This document shows positions 53,953 to 63,787 of a stretch of 64,000 bases of DNA, piece by piece. The notes under the pieces were generated by a model, which was not told where the DNA came from, made no database searches, and saw nothing but the letters and a program-made list of their open reading frames with translations. Source of the stretch: Neisseria subflava (GTDB lineage: Bacteria; Pseudomonadota; Gammaproteobacteria; Burkholderiales; Neisseriaceae); NCBI RefSeq assembly GCF_003044935.1, contig NZ_POXP01000003.1, forward strand, positions 124,001-188,000. Reading direction: 5' to 3'. How positions within the stretch are numbered: the stretch's first letter is position 1; each line of letters starts with the position of its first letter. Both the position numbers and the translations under genes were made by a program.

Positions 53953-55323
53953 ATGAAATTTCCACAGACTTGGGCGGCGCGCCTCGCCCACAAAATCCGC
54001 CAAACCAAACGCCTGTCCAAAAAGAGCATTGCCTTTCTGTTTTTGCTGGCAGGTTCGGCACTGGTTGCCCTGACGGCTTTGATGTTTGCGTACTTGGCGG
54101 ATTTGGCTTTGGAATGGAACGCTTTGTTAGTGGGAAAATATCCGTGGTTTGCGTGGGTGGCTTTGCCGCTGGGTTTGCCACTTTTGGCGTGGTTTACGCG
54201 CAAATTTGCGCCGTACACTTCCGGCAGCGGTATTCCGCAGGTTATAGCTTCTTTGTCTTTGCCGTATGGCGCGCAGAAAACCCGTTTGATTCGTCTGGGC
54301 GAAACCTTTTTTAAAATTCCGCTGACGTTTTTGGGCATGATTTTGGGGGCGTCGATCGGCAGGGAAGGGCCGTCTGTACAAGTGGGCGCGGCGGTCATGA
54401 ACGCTTGGGGCGCGTGGTGTAAAAAGCACGGGCTGGCGTTTAGGGGCATGCAGGAAAACGATTTGATTGCCGCAGGCGCAGCAGGCGGTTTGGCGGCGGC
54501 GTTTAACGCGCCTTTGGCCGGCGTGGTGTTTGCCATCGAAGAATTGGGGCGCGGCGTGATTTTGCGTTGGGAACGCCAAATCCTGATGGGCGTGTTGGCA
54601 GCCGGTTTCATTCAAGTGGCGATACAGGGCAACAACCCGTATTTCTCAGGTTTTCAAGGACATGAGCTGCCAAACATGCTGATGTGGGCCGTGGTGTCGG
54701 GCATCGTCTGCGGCGTGGCAGGCGGATTGTTCGGCAGCTTTTTGTATCGCGGCGCGGCGGCATTCGCACCGGTACGCTGGCGCAGTTTCATCCGCCGTCA
54801 TTTGTTGGTGGTCGCTTTTGCAATGGGTATCTTGCTGGCGCTGCTCGGTACGTTTTATCAAGGTAAAACCTATGGCACGGGCTATCACGAAGCCGCAGCC
54901 GCTCTTAAAGGTGCGTATGAAGCGCCGTTCGGCTTGGCCGCCGCAAAATGGGCGGCGACCGTGTTCAGCTACTGGGCAGGTATTCCCGGCGGTATTTTCA
55001 CGCCATCGTTAACCATCGGTGCGATGATAGGCGAACACATGGCTTCTTTCGCGCAACTGGGCGACGCATCCAATGTCGCGGTTTTGCTCTGCATGGCCGC
55101 ATTCCTTGCCGCCGCGACCCAATCGCCGTTGACCGCCGCCGTGGTGGTAATGGAAATGACGGGCGGACAGAATTTATTGTTTTGGATGTTGCTGACTTGC
55201 ATCTTCGCTTCGCAAGTATCGCGCCAATTCTCGCCGCATCCGTTTTACCATGCCGCAGGTTTGCGCTTCAGACGGCATATCGAAGCCGAAAGCGGAAATG
55301 TTCAGCACGAGAAAAAAGAATAG
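53953..55323 (+). CDS. ClC-family chloride channel/antiporter
   Basis: The protein has 456 residues and about 16-18 membrane helices. The three ClC selectivity motifs are present: GSGIPQV (helix D), GREGPSVQ with the gating Glu (helix F) and GGIFTPSL (helix N). Bacterial ClC proteins exchange two chloride ions for one proton, useful in acid stress, or fluoride for protons in the ClC-F branch. The GREGP and GSGIP forms fit the chloride type. The ATG at 53953 (MKFPQTWAARL) is chosen. No cytosolic CBS domains are attached. Confidence 0.93.
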   Translation: MKFPQTWAARLAHKIRQTKRLSKKSIAFLFLLAGSALVALTALMFAYLADLALEWNALLVGKYPWFAWVALPLGLPLLAWFTRKFAPYTSGSGIPQVIASLSLPYGAQKTRLIRLGETFFKIPLTFLGMILGASIGREGPSVQVGAAVMNAWGAWCKKHGLAFRGMQENDLIAAGAAGGLAAAFNAPLAGVVFAIEELGRGVILRWERQILMGVLAAGFIQVAIQGNNPYFSGFQGHELPNMLMWAVVSGIVCGVAGGLFGSFLYRGAAAFAPVRWRSFIRRHLLVVAFAMGILLALLGTFYQGKTYGTGYHEAAAALKGAYEAPFGLAAAKWAATVFSYWAGIPGGIFTPSLTIGAMIGEHMASFAQLGDASNVAVLLCMAAFLAAATQSPLTAAVVVMEMTGGQNLLFWMLLTCIFASQVSRQFSPHPFYHAAGLRFRRHIEAESGNVQHEKKE

Positions 55324-55332
55324 GTTTGGTAT

Positions 55333-55374
55333 ATAAAAGGCCGTCTGAAAATCAGATTTCAGACGGCCTTTATT
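55333..55374. terminator. DUS-pair terminator between convergent genes
   Basis: AGGCCGTCTGAA at 55338-55349 and TTCAGACGGCCT at 55358-55369 with flanking A and T runs, between clc and ubiB. Confidence 0.85.
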
Positions 55375-55399
55375 ATGTCGTTTAAAGCTGTATTACGGT

Positions 55400-56911
55400 T
55401 TACTTAAACAGCAAAATCAGCAGCAAAACAACCGCAATCACACCCAGCCACAGGCTTTGGCGTTGCTGTACTTTGACCAGATGTACATAGGCATCACGCA
55501 TTTCCTGTTGGCGGTTTTCATCAACCAGCGCGCTGATTTTACGCGGCAGGGAAGGAATGATTTGCGCCCAGTCGGGGGCTTCGTTTTTGAGGTTGCGCCA
55601 AAGGGCTTTGGGGCCGACCTGTTCGTTCATCCAACGCACCAAAAACGGTTTGGCGGTTTTCCACAAATCCAAATCGGGATCGAGTTGGCGGCCCAAACCT
55701 TCGATGTTGAGCAGCGTTTTTTGCAGCAATACAAGCTGCGGCTGGATTTCGACATTGAAGCGACGGCTGACTTCAAACAGGCGCATCAGTACCAAGCCGA
55801 AGGAAATTTGCGAAATCGGTTTGTTGAACACCGGTTCGCACACGGCGCGGACAGCCGCTTCCAATTCTTCCGCGCGCGTGTCGGCAGGCACCCAGCCCGA
55901 TTCGATGTGGGCGGTAGCGACGCGGTGGTAATCGCGGTTGAAGAATGCGAGGAAGTTGATGGCGAGATAGCGTTTGTCGTAGTCGGTCAACGTGCCGACG
56001 ATGCCGAAATCGAGGGCAATGTAGCGGTTGTCGGCGGCGACCAAAATATTGCCGGGGTGCATATCCGCATGGAAAAAGCCGTCGCGGAAAACTTGCGTGA
56101 AGAAGATTTCCACGCCGTAATCGGCAAGTTTGTGCAAATCAATGCCGTCGGCTTTGAGTTTGGCAATATCGGATACCGGAGTGCCGTCCATCCATTCGAT
56201 GGTCAGCACGTCGCTGGTGCAGTAGTCGTAAAACACCTTCGGCACAATCAGCATATCGCTGTTTTGGAAATTGCGACCGAGCTGGCTGGCATTGGCGGCT
56301 TCGCGCATCAAGTCCAATTCGTCGTGCAGGTATTTGTCAAATTCGGCCACTACTTCGCGCGGCTTCAAACGCTTGCCGTCTGAAAACAAACGCTCCACCC
56401 AGCCTGCACCAAAGCGCATCAGCGACAAATCCTGTTCGATAACGGGCAAAAGGTTGGGGCGCAAGACTTTCACGGCGACCTGTTCGCCCGAATGCAGGCG
56501 GGCTTTGTGTACTTGGGCGATGGACGCGCTGGCGACAGGCTCTGTTTCAAATTCCGCGTATAAAGTGTCGATGGATTGTCCCAGTGATTTTTCGATTTGC
56601 GAGCGTGAAAGTTGCGCGTCAAACGGCGGCACTTTGTCTTGCAGCCTTGCCAGTTCGACCGCGTAATCGTGCGGAATCAAATCGGGACGCGTGGACAATA
56701 CCTGCCCGAATTTGATGAAAATCGGCCCCAGGCTTTCCAACGCCAAACGCAGGCGCACGGCAGGCATTTCGTGTTTGAACTTGGACGACTGCGGCAGCAT
56801 ATTGAGGAAAGTCCGCGCCCAACCCGGACGGACCAGCGAGGCAATCAGCTCGGCAAGGCGGTAGCGGTAGAGCGTGCAGAGGATGGTTTTGATGCGTTTG
56901 AGGCGGTTCAT
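55400..56911 (-). CDS. ubiB: Ubiquinone biosynthesis protein kinase-like UbiB
   Basis: UbiB, 503 residues, is an atypical kinase-like ATPase needed for coenzyme Q synthesis. It has the KxGQ motif in [15 protein letters not shown], a protein-kinase-like Ala-rich loop ([14 protein letters not shown]), VKVLRPN for the ATP Lys, [13 protein letters not shown] as the catalytic loop, and [10 protein letters not shown] as the metal-binding DFG. A C-terminal membrane anchor follows ([18 protein letters not shown]). It is a single gene here without ubiE or ubiJ. Confidence 0.95.
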   Translation of the reverse strand: MNRLKRIKTILCTLYRYRLAELIASLVRPGWARTFLNMLPQSSKFKHEMPAVRLRLALESLGPIFIKFGQVLSTRPDLIPHDYAVELARLQDKVPPFDAQLSRSQIEKSLGQSIDTLYAEFETEPVASASIAQVHKARLHSGEQVAVKVLRPNLLPVIEQDLSLMRFGAGWVERLFSDGKRLKPREVVAEFDKYLHDELDLMREAANASQLGRNFQNSDMLIVPKVFYDYCTSDVLTIEWMDGTPVSDIAKLKADGIDLHKLADYGVEIFFTQVFRDGFFHADMHPGNILVAADNRYIALDFGIVGTLTDYDKRYLAINFLAFFNRDYHRVATAHIESGWVPADTRAEELEAAVRAVCEPVFNKPISQISFGLVLMRLFEVSRRFNVEIQPQLVLLQKTLLNIEGLGRQLDPDLDLWKTAKPFLVRWMNEQVGPKALWRNLKNEAPDWAQIIPSLPRKISALVDENRQQEMRDAYVHLVKVQQRQSLWLGVIAVVLLLILLFK

Positions 56912-57088
56912 GATGGACGCAGATAAATCGAAAAAACAGAATTATATAGGAAAAACGGGTAAGGGCTTCAGACGGCCTTGAGACTTTTGCAAAAACATTT
57001 GCCGCATGGCTAACAATTTTATAAAGGCTCAGGTTTTGCCGCCCCAATAAAAAGATGAATATTCACATCATAAATATTCGTCGGCTAC

Positions 57089-57117
57089 TTGCCCAAACTG
57101 CCGATTCAAGACATAAT
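57089..57117 (+). promoter_or_regulatory. Promoter of the glycine riboswitch/gcvT
   Basis: -35 TTGCCC (57089-57094) and -10 CATAAT (57112-57117) are spaced by 17 bases and place the start of transcription at about 57124, directly at the first aptamer. The stretch before it (56912-57088), after a DUS near 56970, shows nothing else. Confidence 0.65.
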
Positions 57118-57124
57118 CGGGGAA

Positions 57125-57210
57125 TGTGCAGGAGAGTGTTACACCCAACTACAATGTAACCACCGAAGGCGCAGACACCCTTAAATCGCTCAGGTATCAG
57201 GGACTGCACA
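57125..57210 (+). ncRNA. Glycine riboswitch, aptamer 1
   Basis: P1 pairs TGTGCA (57125-57130) with TGCACA (57205-57210). The conserved core is GGAGAG (57131-57136), CACCGAAGGCGCA (57161-57173) and CTCAGGTATCAGGGAC (57189-57204), which fit the glycine aptamer consensus. It is the first of two tandem aptamers before gcvT. Confidence 0.88.
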
Positions 57211-57222
57211 TTGAAACAAACA

Positions 57223-57366
57223 ATCTGGAGAGCGGCGTTGGAATAACGTCCACCGAAGGGGAGAAGGCCGTCTGAACCACCATTCAGACAACCGCGCAAA
57301 GCAGTGAGCAGACTGGTTTGCCATCATGCGGATACGGCCGAAAATCTCAGGTTCAAGGACAGATAG
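57223..57366 (+). ncRNA. Glycine riboswitch, aptamer 2 (with embedded DUS)
   Basis: P1 pairs ATCT (57223-57226) with AGAT (57361-57364). The core is GGAGAG (57227-57232), CACCGAAGGGG (57250-57260) and CTCAGGTTCAAGGAC (57346-57360). The P3 region (57261-57345) is unusually long and holds an AGGCCGTCTGAA DUS at 57264-57275; GGCCGT can pair with ACGGCC at 57334-57339, and GTCTGAA with TTCAGAC. Glycine binding to both aptamers is expected to switch on the cleavage genes. Confidence 0.85.
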
Positions 57367-57370
57367 GGTC

Positions 57371-57392
57371 ATCCGCGCACAAGTGCGCGGGC
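57371..57392 (+). promoter_or_regulatory. Hairpin in the riboswitch expression platform
   Basis: CCGCGC (57373-57378) pairs with GCGCGG (57385-57390) after the second aptamer and before the gcvT ribosome site (ggagaa near 57414). No T run follows, so control of translation is more likely than termination. Inference. Confidence 0.5.
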
Positions 57393-57426
57393 GGCATCTG
57401 AACAAAAAATCCGGAGAAACTTGAGA

Positions 57427-58527
57427 ATGACTGCTCTGAAAACCACCCCATTTCATCAAGCCCATCAAGATGCAGGCGCGAAGCTGGTAGATTTTGCCGG
57501 CTGGGAGCTGCCCATCCATTATGGTTCGCAAATCGCCGAACACGAAGCCGTGCGCACCGACGCCGGTATGTTCGACGTATCACACATGCTCGTTACCGAC
57601 GTAGCAGGCGCAAATGCCAAAGCCTTTTTCCGCAAATTGATTGCCAACGATGTCGCCAAACTCGCTTTTGTCGGCAAAGCCCTTTATTCCGCTTTGCTCA
57701 ACGACAACGGCGGCGTGATTGACGACTTGATTGTTTACCGCACCAACGAAGCCGAAACCCAATACCGCATCGTGTCCAACGGCGCGACCCGCGAAAAAGA
57801 CACGGCGCAATTCCACAAAGTTGGACAAGAGTTCGGCGTCGCCTTCAACCCGCGCTACGACCTCGGCATGCTTGCCGTACAAGGTCCTAAAGCCATCGAA
57901 AAACTCCTGACCGTCAAACCCGAATGGGCGGATGTCGTCCATAATCTCAAACCGTTCCAAGGCGCGGATTTGGGCAACGACTGGTTTGTTGCCCGCACCG
58001 GCTACACCGGTGAAGACGGCGTCGAAGTCATCCTGCCCGGCACCGAAGCCGTCGCATTCTTCAAAGCCCTGCAACAAGCCGGCGTACAGCCTTGCGGCCT
58101 CGGCGCACGCGACACCCTGCGCATGGAAGCCGGTATGAACCTCTACGGCAACGATATGGATGACAATACCAGCCCGCTCGAAGCAGGCATGGGTTGGACC
58201 GTTGACTTAAAAGACGAAAGCCGCGACTTCGTCGGTAAAGCCGCCTTGCTGGCATTGAAAGAAAAAGGCGTTACCGTGAAACAGGTCGGCCTGTTGCTCG
58301 AAAAAGGCGGCATCCTGCGCGCGCATATGGAAGTGTTGACCGACAAAGGCCAAGGCGAAACCACCAGCGGCGTATTCTCGCCAAGCCTGAAACAATCCAT
58401 CGCCATCGCGCGCGTACCGAAAGATTTTGACGGCGATACCGCCAAAGTCCTGATTCGCGGCAAAGAAGTAGACGTACGCGTGCTGAAGCTGCCGTTCGTC
58501 CGCAACGGTCAAAAACAATTTGATTAA
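57427..58527 (+). CDS. gcvT: Glycine cleavage system T protein (aminomethyltransferase)
   Basis: GcvT, 366 residues, moves the methylene group from the lipoyl arm of GcvH to tetrahydrofolate and releases ammonia. [20 protein letters not shown] at the start, [26 protein letters not shown] and [20 protein letters not shown] are family marks; the Asp of MFDVSHM is the catalytic residue. I chose the ATG at 57427; a TTG two codons before is unlikely. It is controlled by the glycine riboswitch in its leader and followed by gcvH. Confidence 0.96.
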   Translation: MTALKTTPFHQAHQDAGAKLVDFAGWELPIHYGSQIAEHEAVRTDAGMFDVSHMLVTDVAGANAKAFFRKLIANDVAKLAFVGKALYSALLNDNGGVIDDLIVYRTNEAETQYRIVSNGATREKDTAQFHKVGQEFGVAFNPRYDLGMLAVQGPKAIEKLLTVKPEWADVVHNLKPFQGADLGNDWFVARTGYTGEDGVEVILPGTEAVAFFKALQQAGVQPCGLGARDTLRMEAGMNLYGNDMDDNTSPLEAGMGWTVDLKDESRDFVGKAALLALKEKGVTVKQVGLLLEKGGILRAHMEVLTDKGQGETTSGVFSPSLKQSIAIARVPKDFDGDTAKVLIRGKEVDVRVLKLPFVRNGQKQFD

Positions 58528-58529
58528 TA

Positions 58530-58572
58530 TCGGTTCAGACGGCCTTTATTTGAATTAAGGCCGTCTGAAAGC
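58530..58572 (+). terminator. DUS-pair hairpin after gcvT
   Basis: TTCAGACGGCCT at 58534-58545 and AGGCCGTCTGAA at 58558-58569. gcvH starts 120 bases later, so gcvH may have its own promoter as well. Confidence 0.65.
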
Positions 58573-58690
58573 AGGTTTTAATTGTCGTCCGATACGGACA
58601 TTTTTAGAAAGCATTGAACAAGGCATCTGTGGATATTGATTCATGCAGATGCCGTCTGAAAATAACCCCCTATCAATGGAGTATCAAACC

Positions 58691-59074
58691 ATGAGCAACA
58701 TCCCAGCAGAACTGAAATACGTTGCCAGCCACGAATGGCTGCGCCTTGAAGAAGACGGTACCATCACCGTCGGCATTACCCATCACGCGCAAGAGCTGTT
58801 GGGCGACATCGTGTTTGTCGAGCTACCTGAAGTCGGTGCAAACCTGGCTGCCGAAGAGCAAGCCGGTGTGGTTGAGTCTGTAAAAGCCGCATCTGACGTA
58901 TACGCTCCGATTGCAGGCGAAATCGTTGCCGTCAACGAAGATTTGCCAAGAGCTCCGGAAACTGCCAATAGCGATCCTTACGGCGCAGGCTGGTTCTTCA
59001 AAATCAAACCTACCAACCCTGCCGATTACGACGGTCTGCTGACTGCCGAACAATACGCAGGCGAAGTAGCTTGA
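58691..59074 (+). CDS. gcvH: Glycine cleavage system H protein
   Basis: GcvH, 127 residues, carries the lipoyl arm that links GcvP, GcvT and the lipoamide dehydrogenase. The lipoylated Lys is in [10 protein letters not shown], after [35 protein letters not shown] is the C-terminal signature. The ATG at 58691 ([11 protein letters not shown]) is the family start; two earlier ATGs in the frame are not used. Confidence 0.96.
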   Translation: MSNIPAELKYVASHEWLRLEEDGTITVGITHHAQELLGDIVFVELPEVGANLAAEEQAGVVESVKAASDVYAPIAGEIVAVNEDLPRAPETANSDPYGAGWFFKIKPTNPADYDGLLTAEQYAGEVA

Positions 59075-59121
59075 TTTTTGCAAACATCCAAACAGGTTTT
59101 GCGCCTGTTTGATATTGCAGG

Positions 59122-59160
59122 TCTTAGGTCGTCTGAAAAATGCTTTCAGACGGCCTTTGT
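59122..59160 (+). terminator. DUS-like pair after gcvH with a variant arm
   Basis: AGGTCGTCTGAA (59126-59137, C-to-T variant at the fourth base) pairs with TTCAGACGGCCT (59145-59156) through one G-T pair, followed by TTTG. Confidence 0.75.
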
Positions 59161-59181
59161 TTCAATTTTTCCTCAGCAAAC

Positions 59182-59733
59182 ATGAATTACTGCGAATTTG
59201 TCGCCACGCTTCCCGACGATACGGACAACCCCAACAAACATTATCACGACACGCAATACGGTTTTCCGATTGAGGACGACAATGAATTGTTTGAGCGGCT
59301 GGTGTTGGAAATCAATCAGGCAGGATTGAGCTGGACGCTGATGCTGAAGAAGCAACGGGCATTTCAGACGGCATTTAAAGGTTTCGACATCGATACGGTC
59401 GCCGCATTTGACGAAGCCGAAATTGAGCGGTTGCTTGCCGATGCAGGCATCGTCCGCAACCGCCTGAAAATCAACGCAGCCATCTATAACGCGCGACAAA
59501 TCAAACAAATACAGCAAGAATACGGCTCATTCAAAAACTGGCTGGATGCGAACCATCCGCTCGACAAGGCTGAATGGGTGAAGCTGTTTAAAAAACATTT
59601 CAAATTTGTCGGCGGCGAAATCGTCGGCGAATTTCTGATGAGTACAGGCTACCTGCCCGGCGCGCATGTGGAAACCTGTCCGGTTTATAGGGAAATATTG
59701 GCATGTCGTCCAAAATGGGCGGAGGCCGTCTGA
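59182..59733 (+). CDS. tag: DNA-3-methyladenine glycosylase I
   Basis: The protein has 183 residues from the ATG at 59182 (MNYCEFVATLPD). Tag family marks are NKHYHDTQYGFPIEDDNELFERLVLEINQAGLSW, where the Glu and Trp bind the base, VRNRLKINAAIYNA and the C-terminal GEFLMSTGYLPGAHVETCPVY with zinc-type His/Cys. It removes 3-methyladenine from DNA. It lies between gcvH and gcvP, an accidental or Neisseria-specific location, and ends in a DUS (EAV-stop). Confidence 0.9.
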   Translation: MNYCEFVATLPDDTDNPNKHYHDTQYGFPIEDDNELFERLVLEINQAGLSWTLMLKKQRAFQTAFKGFDIDTVAAFDEAEIERLLADAGIVRNRLKINAAIYNARQIKQIQQEYGSFKNWLDANHPLDKAEWVKLFKKHFKFVGGEIVGEFLMSTGYLPGAHVETCPVYREILACRPKWAEAV

Positions 59734-59788
59734 AACAACATCTGCAAGAAAAAACAGTGTTGATATCGATAACACCGAAGGAGTAGAA

Positions 59789-62641
59789 ATGAAACTATCT
59801 GAATTGTTCAACCCGAACGAATTTGCCGCGCGCCATTTGAGCTTTGGCGACGAGGCTGCGCTTTTGGAAGCGCTCGGCGAGAAGAGCATGGACGATTTTG
59901 TCGGCAATACCGTGCCGCAAAGCATCCGTATGCCGTCCGAACTCGATTTGCCCGAGGCTTTGACCGAGGCGGACGCGTTGGCGAAATTGAAAGGCATTGC
60001 GTCGAAAAACGTGATCAACAAGTCCTATATCGGTTTGGGCTATTACCCGACCCGCGTGCCGAATGTGATTTTGCGCAACGTGTTGGAAAATCCAGGCTGG
60101 TATACCGCCTACACCCCATATCAGGCGGAAATCGCGCAGGGTCGTTTGGAAGCGTTGTTAAACTTCCAACAAGTGTGTATCGATTTGACCGGTTTCCCTG
60201 TGGCAGGCGCGTCTTTGTTGGACGAGGCAACTGCCGCGGCCGAAGCGATGGCGATGGCGCACCGCGTGGGCAAAGTGAAATCCGAGCGTTTCTTTGTGGA
60301 TGCGCGCGTGTATCCGCAAACTTTGGACGTGATGAAAACCCGCGCCAAATATTTCGGCTTTGAACTGGTGGTCGGTGATTTTGCCCAAGCCGACGATGGC
60401 GAATACTTCGGCGCGCTGTTCCAATACGTCGGTAAAGACGGCGACGTGCAAGACTTGCAGGACGTTATCGGCCGTCTGAAAGCAAAAGGCACGATCGTGG
60501 CCGTTGCCGCTGATATCATGAGCTTGGTTTTGCTGAAATCTCCTGCCGAGTTGGGTGCGGATATTGCCTTGGGCAATACCCAACGCTTCGGTGTGCCGAT
60601 GGGCTTCGGTGGTCCGCACGCTGCTTATTTCGCGTTTAAAGACGAGTTCAAACGTTCCGCTCCTGGCCGCATTATCGGCGTATCCAAAGATGCATCGGGC
60701 AAACCTGCCTTGCGCATGGCGTTGTCTACCCGCGAGCAACACATCCGCCGCGAAAAAGCGACATCCAATATTTGTACGGCACAAGCATTGCTGGCGAACT
60801 TGGCCGGTATGTATGCCGTTTACCACGGTCCTGAAGGCGTGAAACGCATTGCCAAACGTATCCATGCGCTGGCTTCTACCTTTGCCAATGTGCTGGTTTC
60901 AGACGGCCTGAATGTGGTTCACAAGGTCTTCTTCGATACCGTTACCGTCGATTTCGGCAGCAAAGAGAAAGCAGACCAAGTGTTTGCCGCTGCTTTGGAA
61001 TCGGGTTACAACCTGCGCCGCGTTAACGATACTCAAGTTGCGGCTGCATTCCATGAAACGTCGGCATACGAAGATTTGGTCGATTTGTACCGCGCGTTTA
61101 CCGGCAAAGATACGTTCACATTTGCCGATGACGTCAAAGGCCGTCTGAATGCAGAATTGCTGCGTCAGGACGACATTCTGCAACATCCTGTGTTCAACAG
61201 TTACCACACCGAACACGAAATGCTGCGCTACCTGAAAAAACTCGAAGACCGCGATTTGGCAATGAACCGCAGCATGATTTCATTGGGCAGCTGCACCATG
61301 AAACTCAACGCGACTGCGGAAATGTTGCCGATTACTTGGGCAGAGTTCACTGACATCCACCCTTACGCTCCCGAAGACCAAGCCGCAGGCTACCGCGCGC
61401 TTTTGACCGACATGGAAAACAGCCTGAAAGCCATCACCGGCTTTGACGCGATTTCTTTCCAGCCCAACTCCGGCGCGCAGGGCGAATACAGCGGCATGCT
61501 CTCCATCCGCCGCTATCAAGAAGCCAACGGCGAGGGACACCGCAACATCTGCCTGATTCCCAAATCCGCCCACGGCACCAACCCTGCGACTGCCGCTATG
61601 CTGGGTTTGAAAGTCGTCGTTGTCGATACCGACGAACACGGCAACGTCAACATCGACGATTTGAAAGCCAAAGCCGAGCAATACCGCGACGCTTTGTCCG
61701 CCATCATGATTACTTACCCGTCCACCCATGGCGTGTACGAAGAAGGCATCCGCGACATCTGCCGCATCATCCATGAAAACGGCGGACAGGTTTACATGGA
61801 CGGCGCCAACCTCAACGCCCAAATCGGCATCATGCAGCCTGCCGAAGTCGGCGCGGACGTGTTGCACATGAACCTGCACAAAACCTTCTGTATCCCTCAC
61901 GGCGGCGGCGGTCCGGGCGTCGGCCCTATCGGTTTGAAAGCCCACCTTGCCCCGTTTGCACCGGGACACGCTTTGACCGACACCCACAGCGCCAGTGCCG
62001 ACCAAACCGCCATTGCTGCTGCGGCCTTCGGTTCTGCGTCCATCCTGCCGATTACTTGGATGTACCTGACCATGATGGGCAAACAAGGCATGGAACAGGC
62101 AACACGCTGGGCATTGCTCAACGCCAACTACGTTGCCAAACGTCTGAGCGAAGACTATCCGATTCTGTATACAGGCAAAAACGGCCGCGTTGCGCACGAA
62201 TGTATCGTCGATTTGCGTCCGCTTAAAGCCGAAAGCGGCATCACCGAAACCGACATCGCCAAACGCCTGATGGACTACGGTTTCCACGCACCAACGGTTT
62301 CTTTCCCTGTTGCCGGCACGCTGATGATCGAGCCGACCGAGAGCGAGAGCAAAGCCGAACTCGACCGCTTCATCGCCGCCCTGAAACAAATCAAACAGGA
62401 AGTGCTGAAAGTCGAGTGCGGCGAATGGCCGAAAGAGGATAATCCGCTGGTGAATGCTCCGCATACCGCAGCAGATGTAACCGGTGAATGGGCGCATCCG
62501 TACTCCCGCGAAGAAGCTGTCTTCCCATTGCCGTTCGTCCGCGAACACAAATTCTGGCCGAGCGTCAAACGGGTAGATGAAGTGTATGGCGACCGCAATC
62601 TGGTTTGCTCCTGCTTGCCGATTGACGCATACGAAGATTAA
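59789..62641 (+). CDS. gcvP: Glycine dehydrogenase (decarboxylating), P protein
   Basis: GcvP, 950 residues, decarboxylates glycine with pyridoxal phosphate and passes the rest to GcvH. It is the fused P1-P2 form. The PLP Lys is in HMNLHKTFCIPHGGGGPG (second half); GYYPTRVPNVILRNVLENPGWYTAYTPYQAEIAQGR is the N-terminal signature. The ATG at 59789 follows an aaggag ribosome site. An in-frame DUS encodes VSDGLN near residue 371. It is separated from gcvH by tag. Confidence 0.96.
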   Translation: MKLSELFNPNEFAARHLSFGDEAALLEALGEKSMDDFVGNTVPQSIRMPSELDLPEALTEADALAKLKGIASKNVINKSYIGLGYYPTRVPNVILRNVLENPGWYTAYTPYQAEIAQGRLEALLNFQQVCIDLTGFPVAGASLLDEATAAAEAMAMAHRVGKVKSERFFVDARVYPQTLDVMKTRAKYFGFELVVGDFAQADDGEYFGALFQYVGKDGDVQDLQDVIGRLKAKGTIVAVAADIMSLVLLKSPAELGADIALGNTQRFGVPMGFGGPHAAYFAFKDEFKRSAPGRIIGVSKDASGKPALRMALSTREQHIRREKATSNICTAQALLANLAGMYAVYHGPEGVKRIAKRIHALASTFANVLVSDGLNVVHKVFFDTVTVDFGSKEKADQVFAAALESGYNLRRVNDTQVAAAFHETSAYEDLVDLYRAFTGKDTFTFADDVKGRLNAELLRQDDILQHPVFNSYHTEHEMLRYLKKLEDRDLAMNRSMISLGSCTMKLNATAEMLPITWAEFTDIHPYAPEDQAAGYRALLTDMENSLKAITGFDAISFQPNSGAQGEYSGMLSIRRYQEANGEGHRNICLIPKSAHGTNPATAAMLGLKVVVVDTDEHGNVNIDDLKAKAEQYRDALSAIMITYPSTHGVYEEGIRDICRIIHENGGQVYMDGANLNAQIGIMQPAEVGADVLHMNLHKTFCIPHGGGGPGVGPIGLKAHLAPFAPGHALTDTHSASADQTAIAAAAFGSASILPITWMYLTMMGKQGMEQATRWALLNANYVAKRLSEDYPILYTGKNGRVAHECIVDLRPLKAESGITETDIAKRLMDYGFHAPTVSFPVAGTLMIEPTESESKAELDRFIAALKQIKQEVLKVECGEWPKEDNPLVNAPHTAADVTGEWAHPYSREEAVFPLPFVREHKFWPSVKRVDEVYGDRNLVCSCLPIDAYED

Positions 62642-62662
62642 GCCTGAATAGGTTTAAAATTG

Positions 62663-62708
62663 AACAGGCCGTCTGAAAATGAAAATAGTTTTCAGACGGC
62701 CTTTTGTT
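62663..62708 (+). terminator. DUS-pair terminator after gcvP
   Basis: AGGCCGTCTGAA at 62666-62677 and TTCAGACGGCCT at 62691-62702, followed by TTTTG. Confidence 0.8.
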
Positions 62709-62866
62709 TGTTAAGATATTTCGCCCGAGAACATACATTTGTTTTTGGTAAAACAACAGATAAGGCATTCGGAAAAATAGACGGCGAATGCCTTTGTTTG
62801 CGGATAAAACCAAACGGCTTCCCATTAACGATAAGCAAAAGGCCGTCTGAAAAACAGGAGGATATG

Positions 62867-63676
62867 ATGGACGAACTTTTTATTCAAACGCTGACGATTG
62901 CCGGCTCAGATTCCGGCGGCGGCGCGGGCATACAGGCGGATTTAAAGACATTTCAAATGCGCGGTGTGTTCGGCACCAGCGTACTGACAGCGGTTACCGC
63001 ACAAAATACTTTGGGCATATCAGCAGTGCATCCGATACCGACCGACATGATTGCCGCGCAAATTGCCGCAATTCAGGAGGATTTCCAAATCCGCGCCTAT
63101 AAAATCGGCATGCTGGGTACGGCGGAAATCATCGAATGCGTGGCGGAACAAACCGCCGAATGCGACTTCGGCAAACGCGTGTTGGATCCGGTCATGATTG
63201 CCAAAGGCGGCGCACCGTTGTTGGAAAATTCAGCCGTCGAAGCCATGAAACGCCTGCTGCTGCCGCATACGGACGTATTGACCCCCAATCTGCCCGAAGC
63301 GCAGGCATTGACGGGTATCAATATTGAAAACCGCCAAGATGCGGAACGCGCCGCCAAAATTCTTCAGGATTGGGGCGTGAAAAATGTGGTAATTAAGGGC
63401 GGCCATCTTGCCGACAGCCAAAGCGAATATTGCACTGACTGGCTGTTTACGCCATATGAAATCATTGAGCTGAACAGCAAACGTTTCCCAACGCCGCATA
63501 CGCATGGTACGGGCTGCACATTTTCTGCCTGCATCACAGCCGAGTTGGCAAAAGGGTTTAGCGTATCCGAGGCGGTTCAAACGGCAAAAAACTATATTGC
63601 TGCCGCCATTTCCCATCCTTTGGGTATCGGGGCAGGGCACGGGCCGGTCAACCATTGGGCGTATCGGGACGAATAA
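62867..63676 (+). CDS. thiD: Hydroxymethylpyrimidine/phosphomethylpyrimidine kinase
   Basis: ThiD, 269 residues, phosphorylates HMP and HMP-phosphate in thiamine synthesis. The start FIQTLTIAGSDSGGGAGIQADLKTF is the ribokinase-family signature; VLDPVMIAKGGAPL and HGTGCTFSACITAELAKG (anion hole GTGC) follow. The ATG at 62867 is 5 bases after an aggagg ribosome site; the ATG one codon earlier (62864) is only 2 bases after it. No TPP riboswitch is seen upstream. Confidence 0.95.
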   Translation: MDELFIQTLTIAGSDSGGGAGIQADLKTFQMRGVFGTSVLTAVTAQNTLGISAVHPIPTDMIAAQIAAIQEDFQIRAYKIGMLGTAEIIECVAEQTAECDFGKRVLDPVMIAKGGAPLLENSAVEAMKRLLLPHTDVLTPNLPEAQALTGINIENRQDAERAAKILQDWGVKNVVIKGGHLADSQSEYCTDWLFTPYEIIELNSKRFPTPHTHGTGCTFSACITAELAKGFSVSEAVQTAKNYIAAAISHPLGIGAGHGPVNHWAYRDE

Positions 63677-63787
63677 TGCGTTCAGACCAATTGTAATTGA
63701 TTGTATTTTTCAGACGGCCTGACTAGGTTTATCACTTGAAATTGTTTACAATATCGGATTAATGCTTTTACGGATAAAAAAGACACC

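Noticed and set aside
57063-57543. Minus-strand frames across the gcvT leader
   Set aside because: The region folds as a tandem glycine riboswitch on the plus strand, and these frames lack ribosome sites and family similarity.
61280-62548. A 422-codon open frame antisense to gcvP
   Set aside because: It is a mirror of the strong codon bias of gcvP; it has no family motif and no ribosome site.
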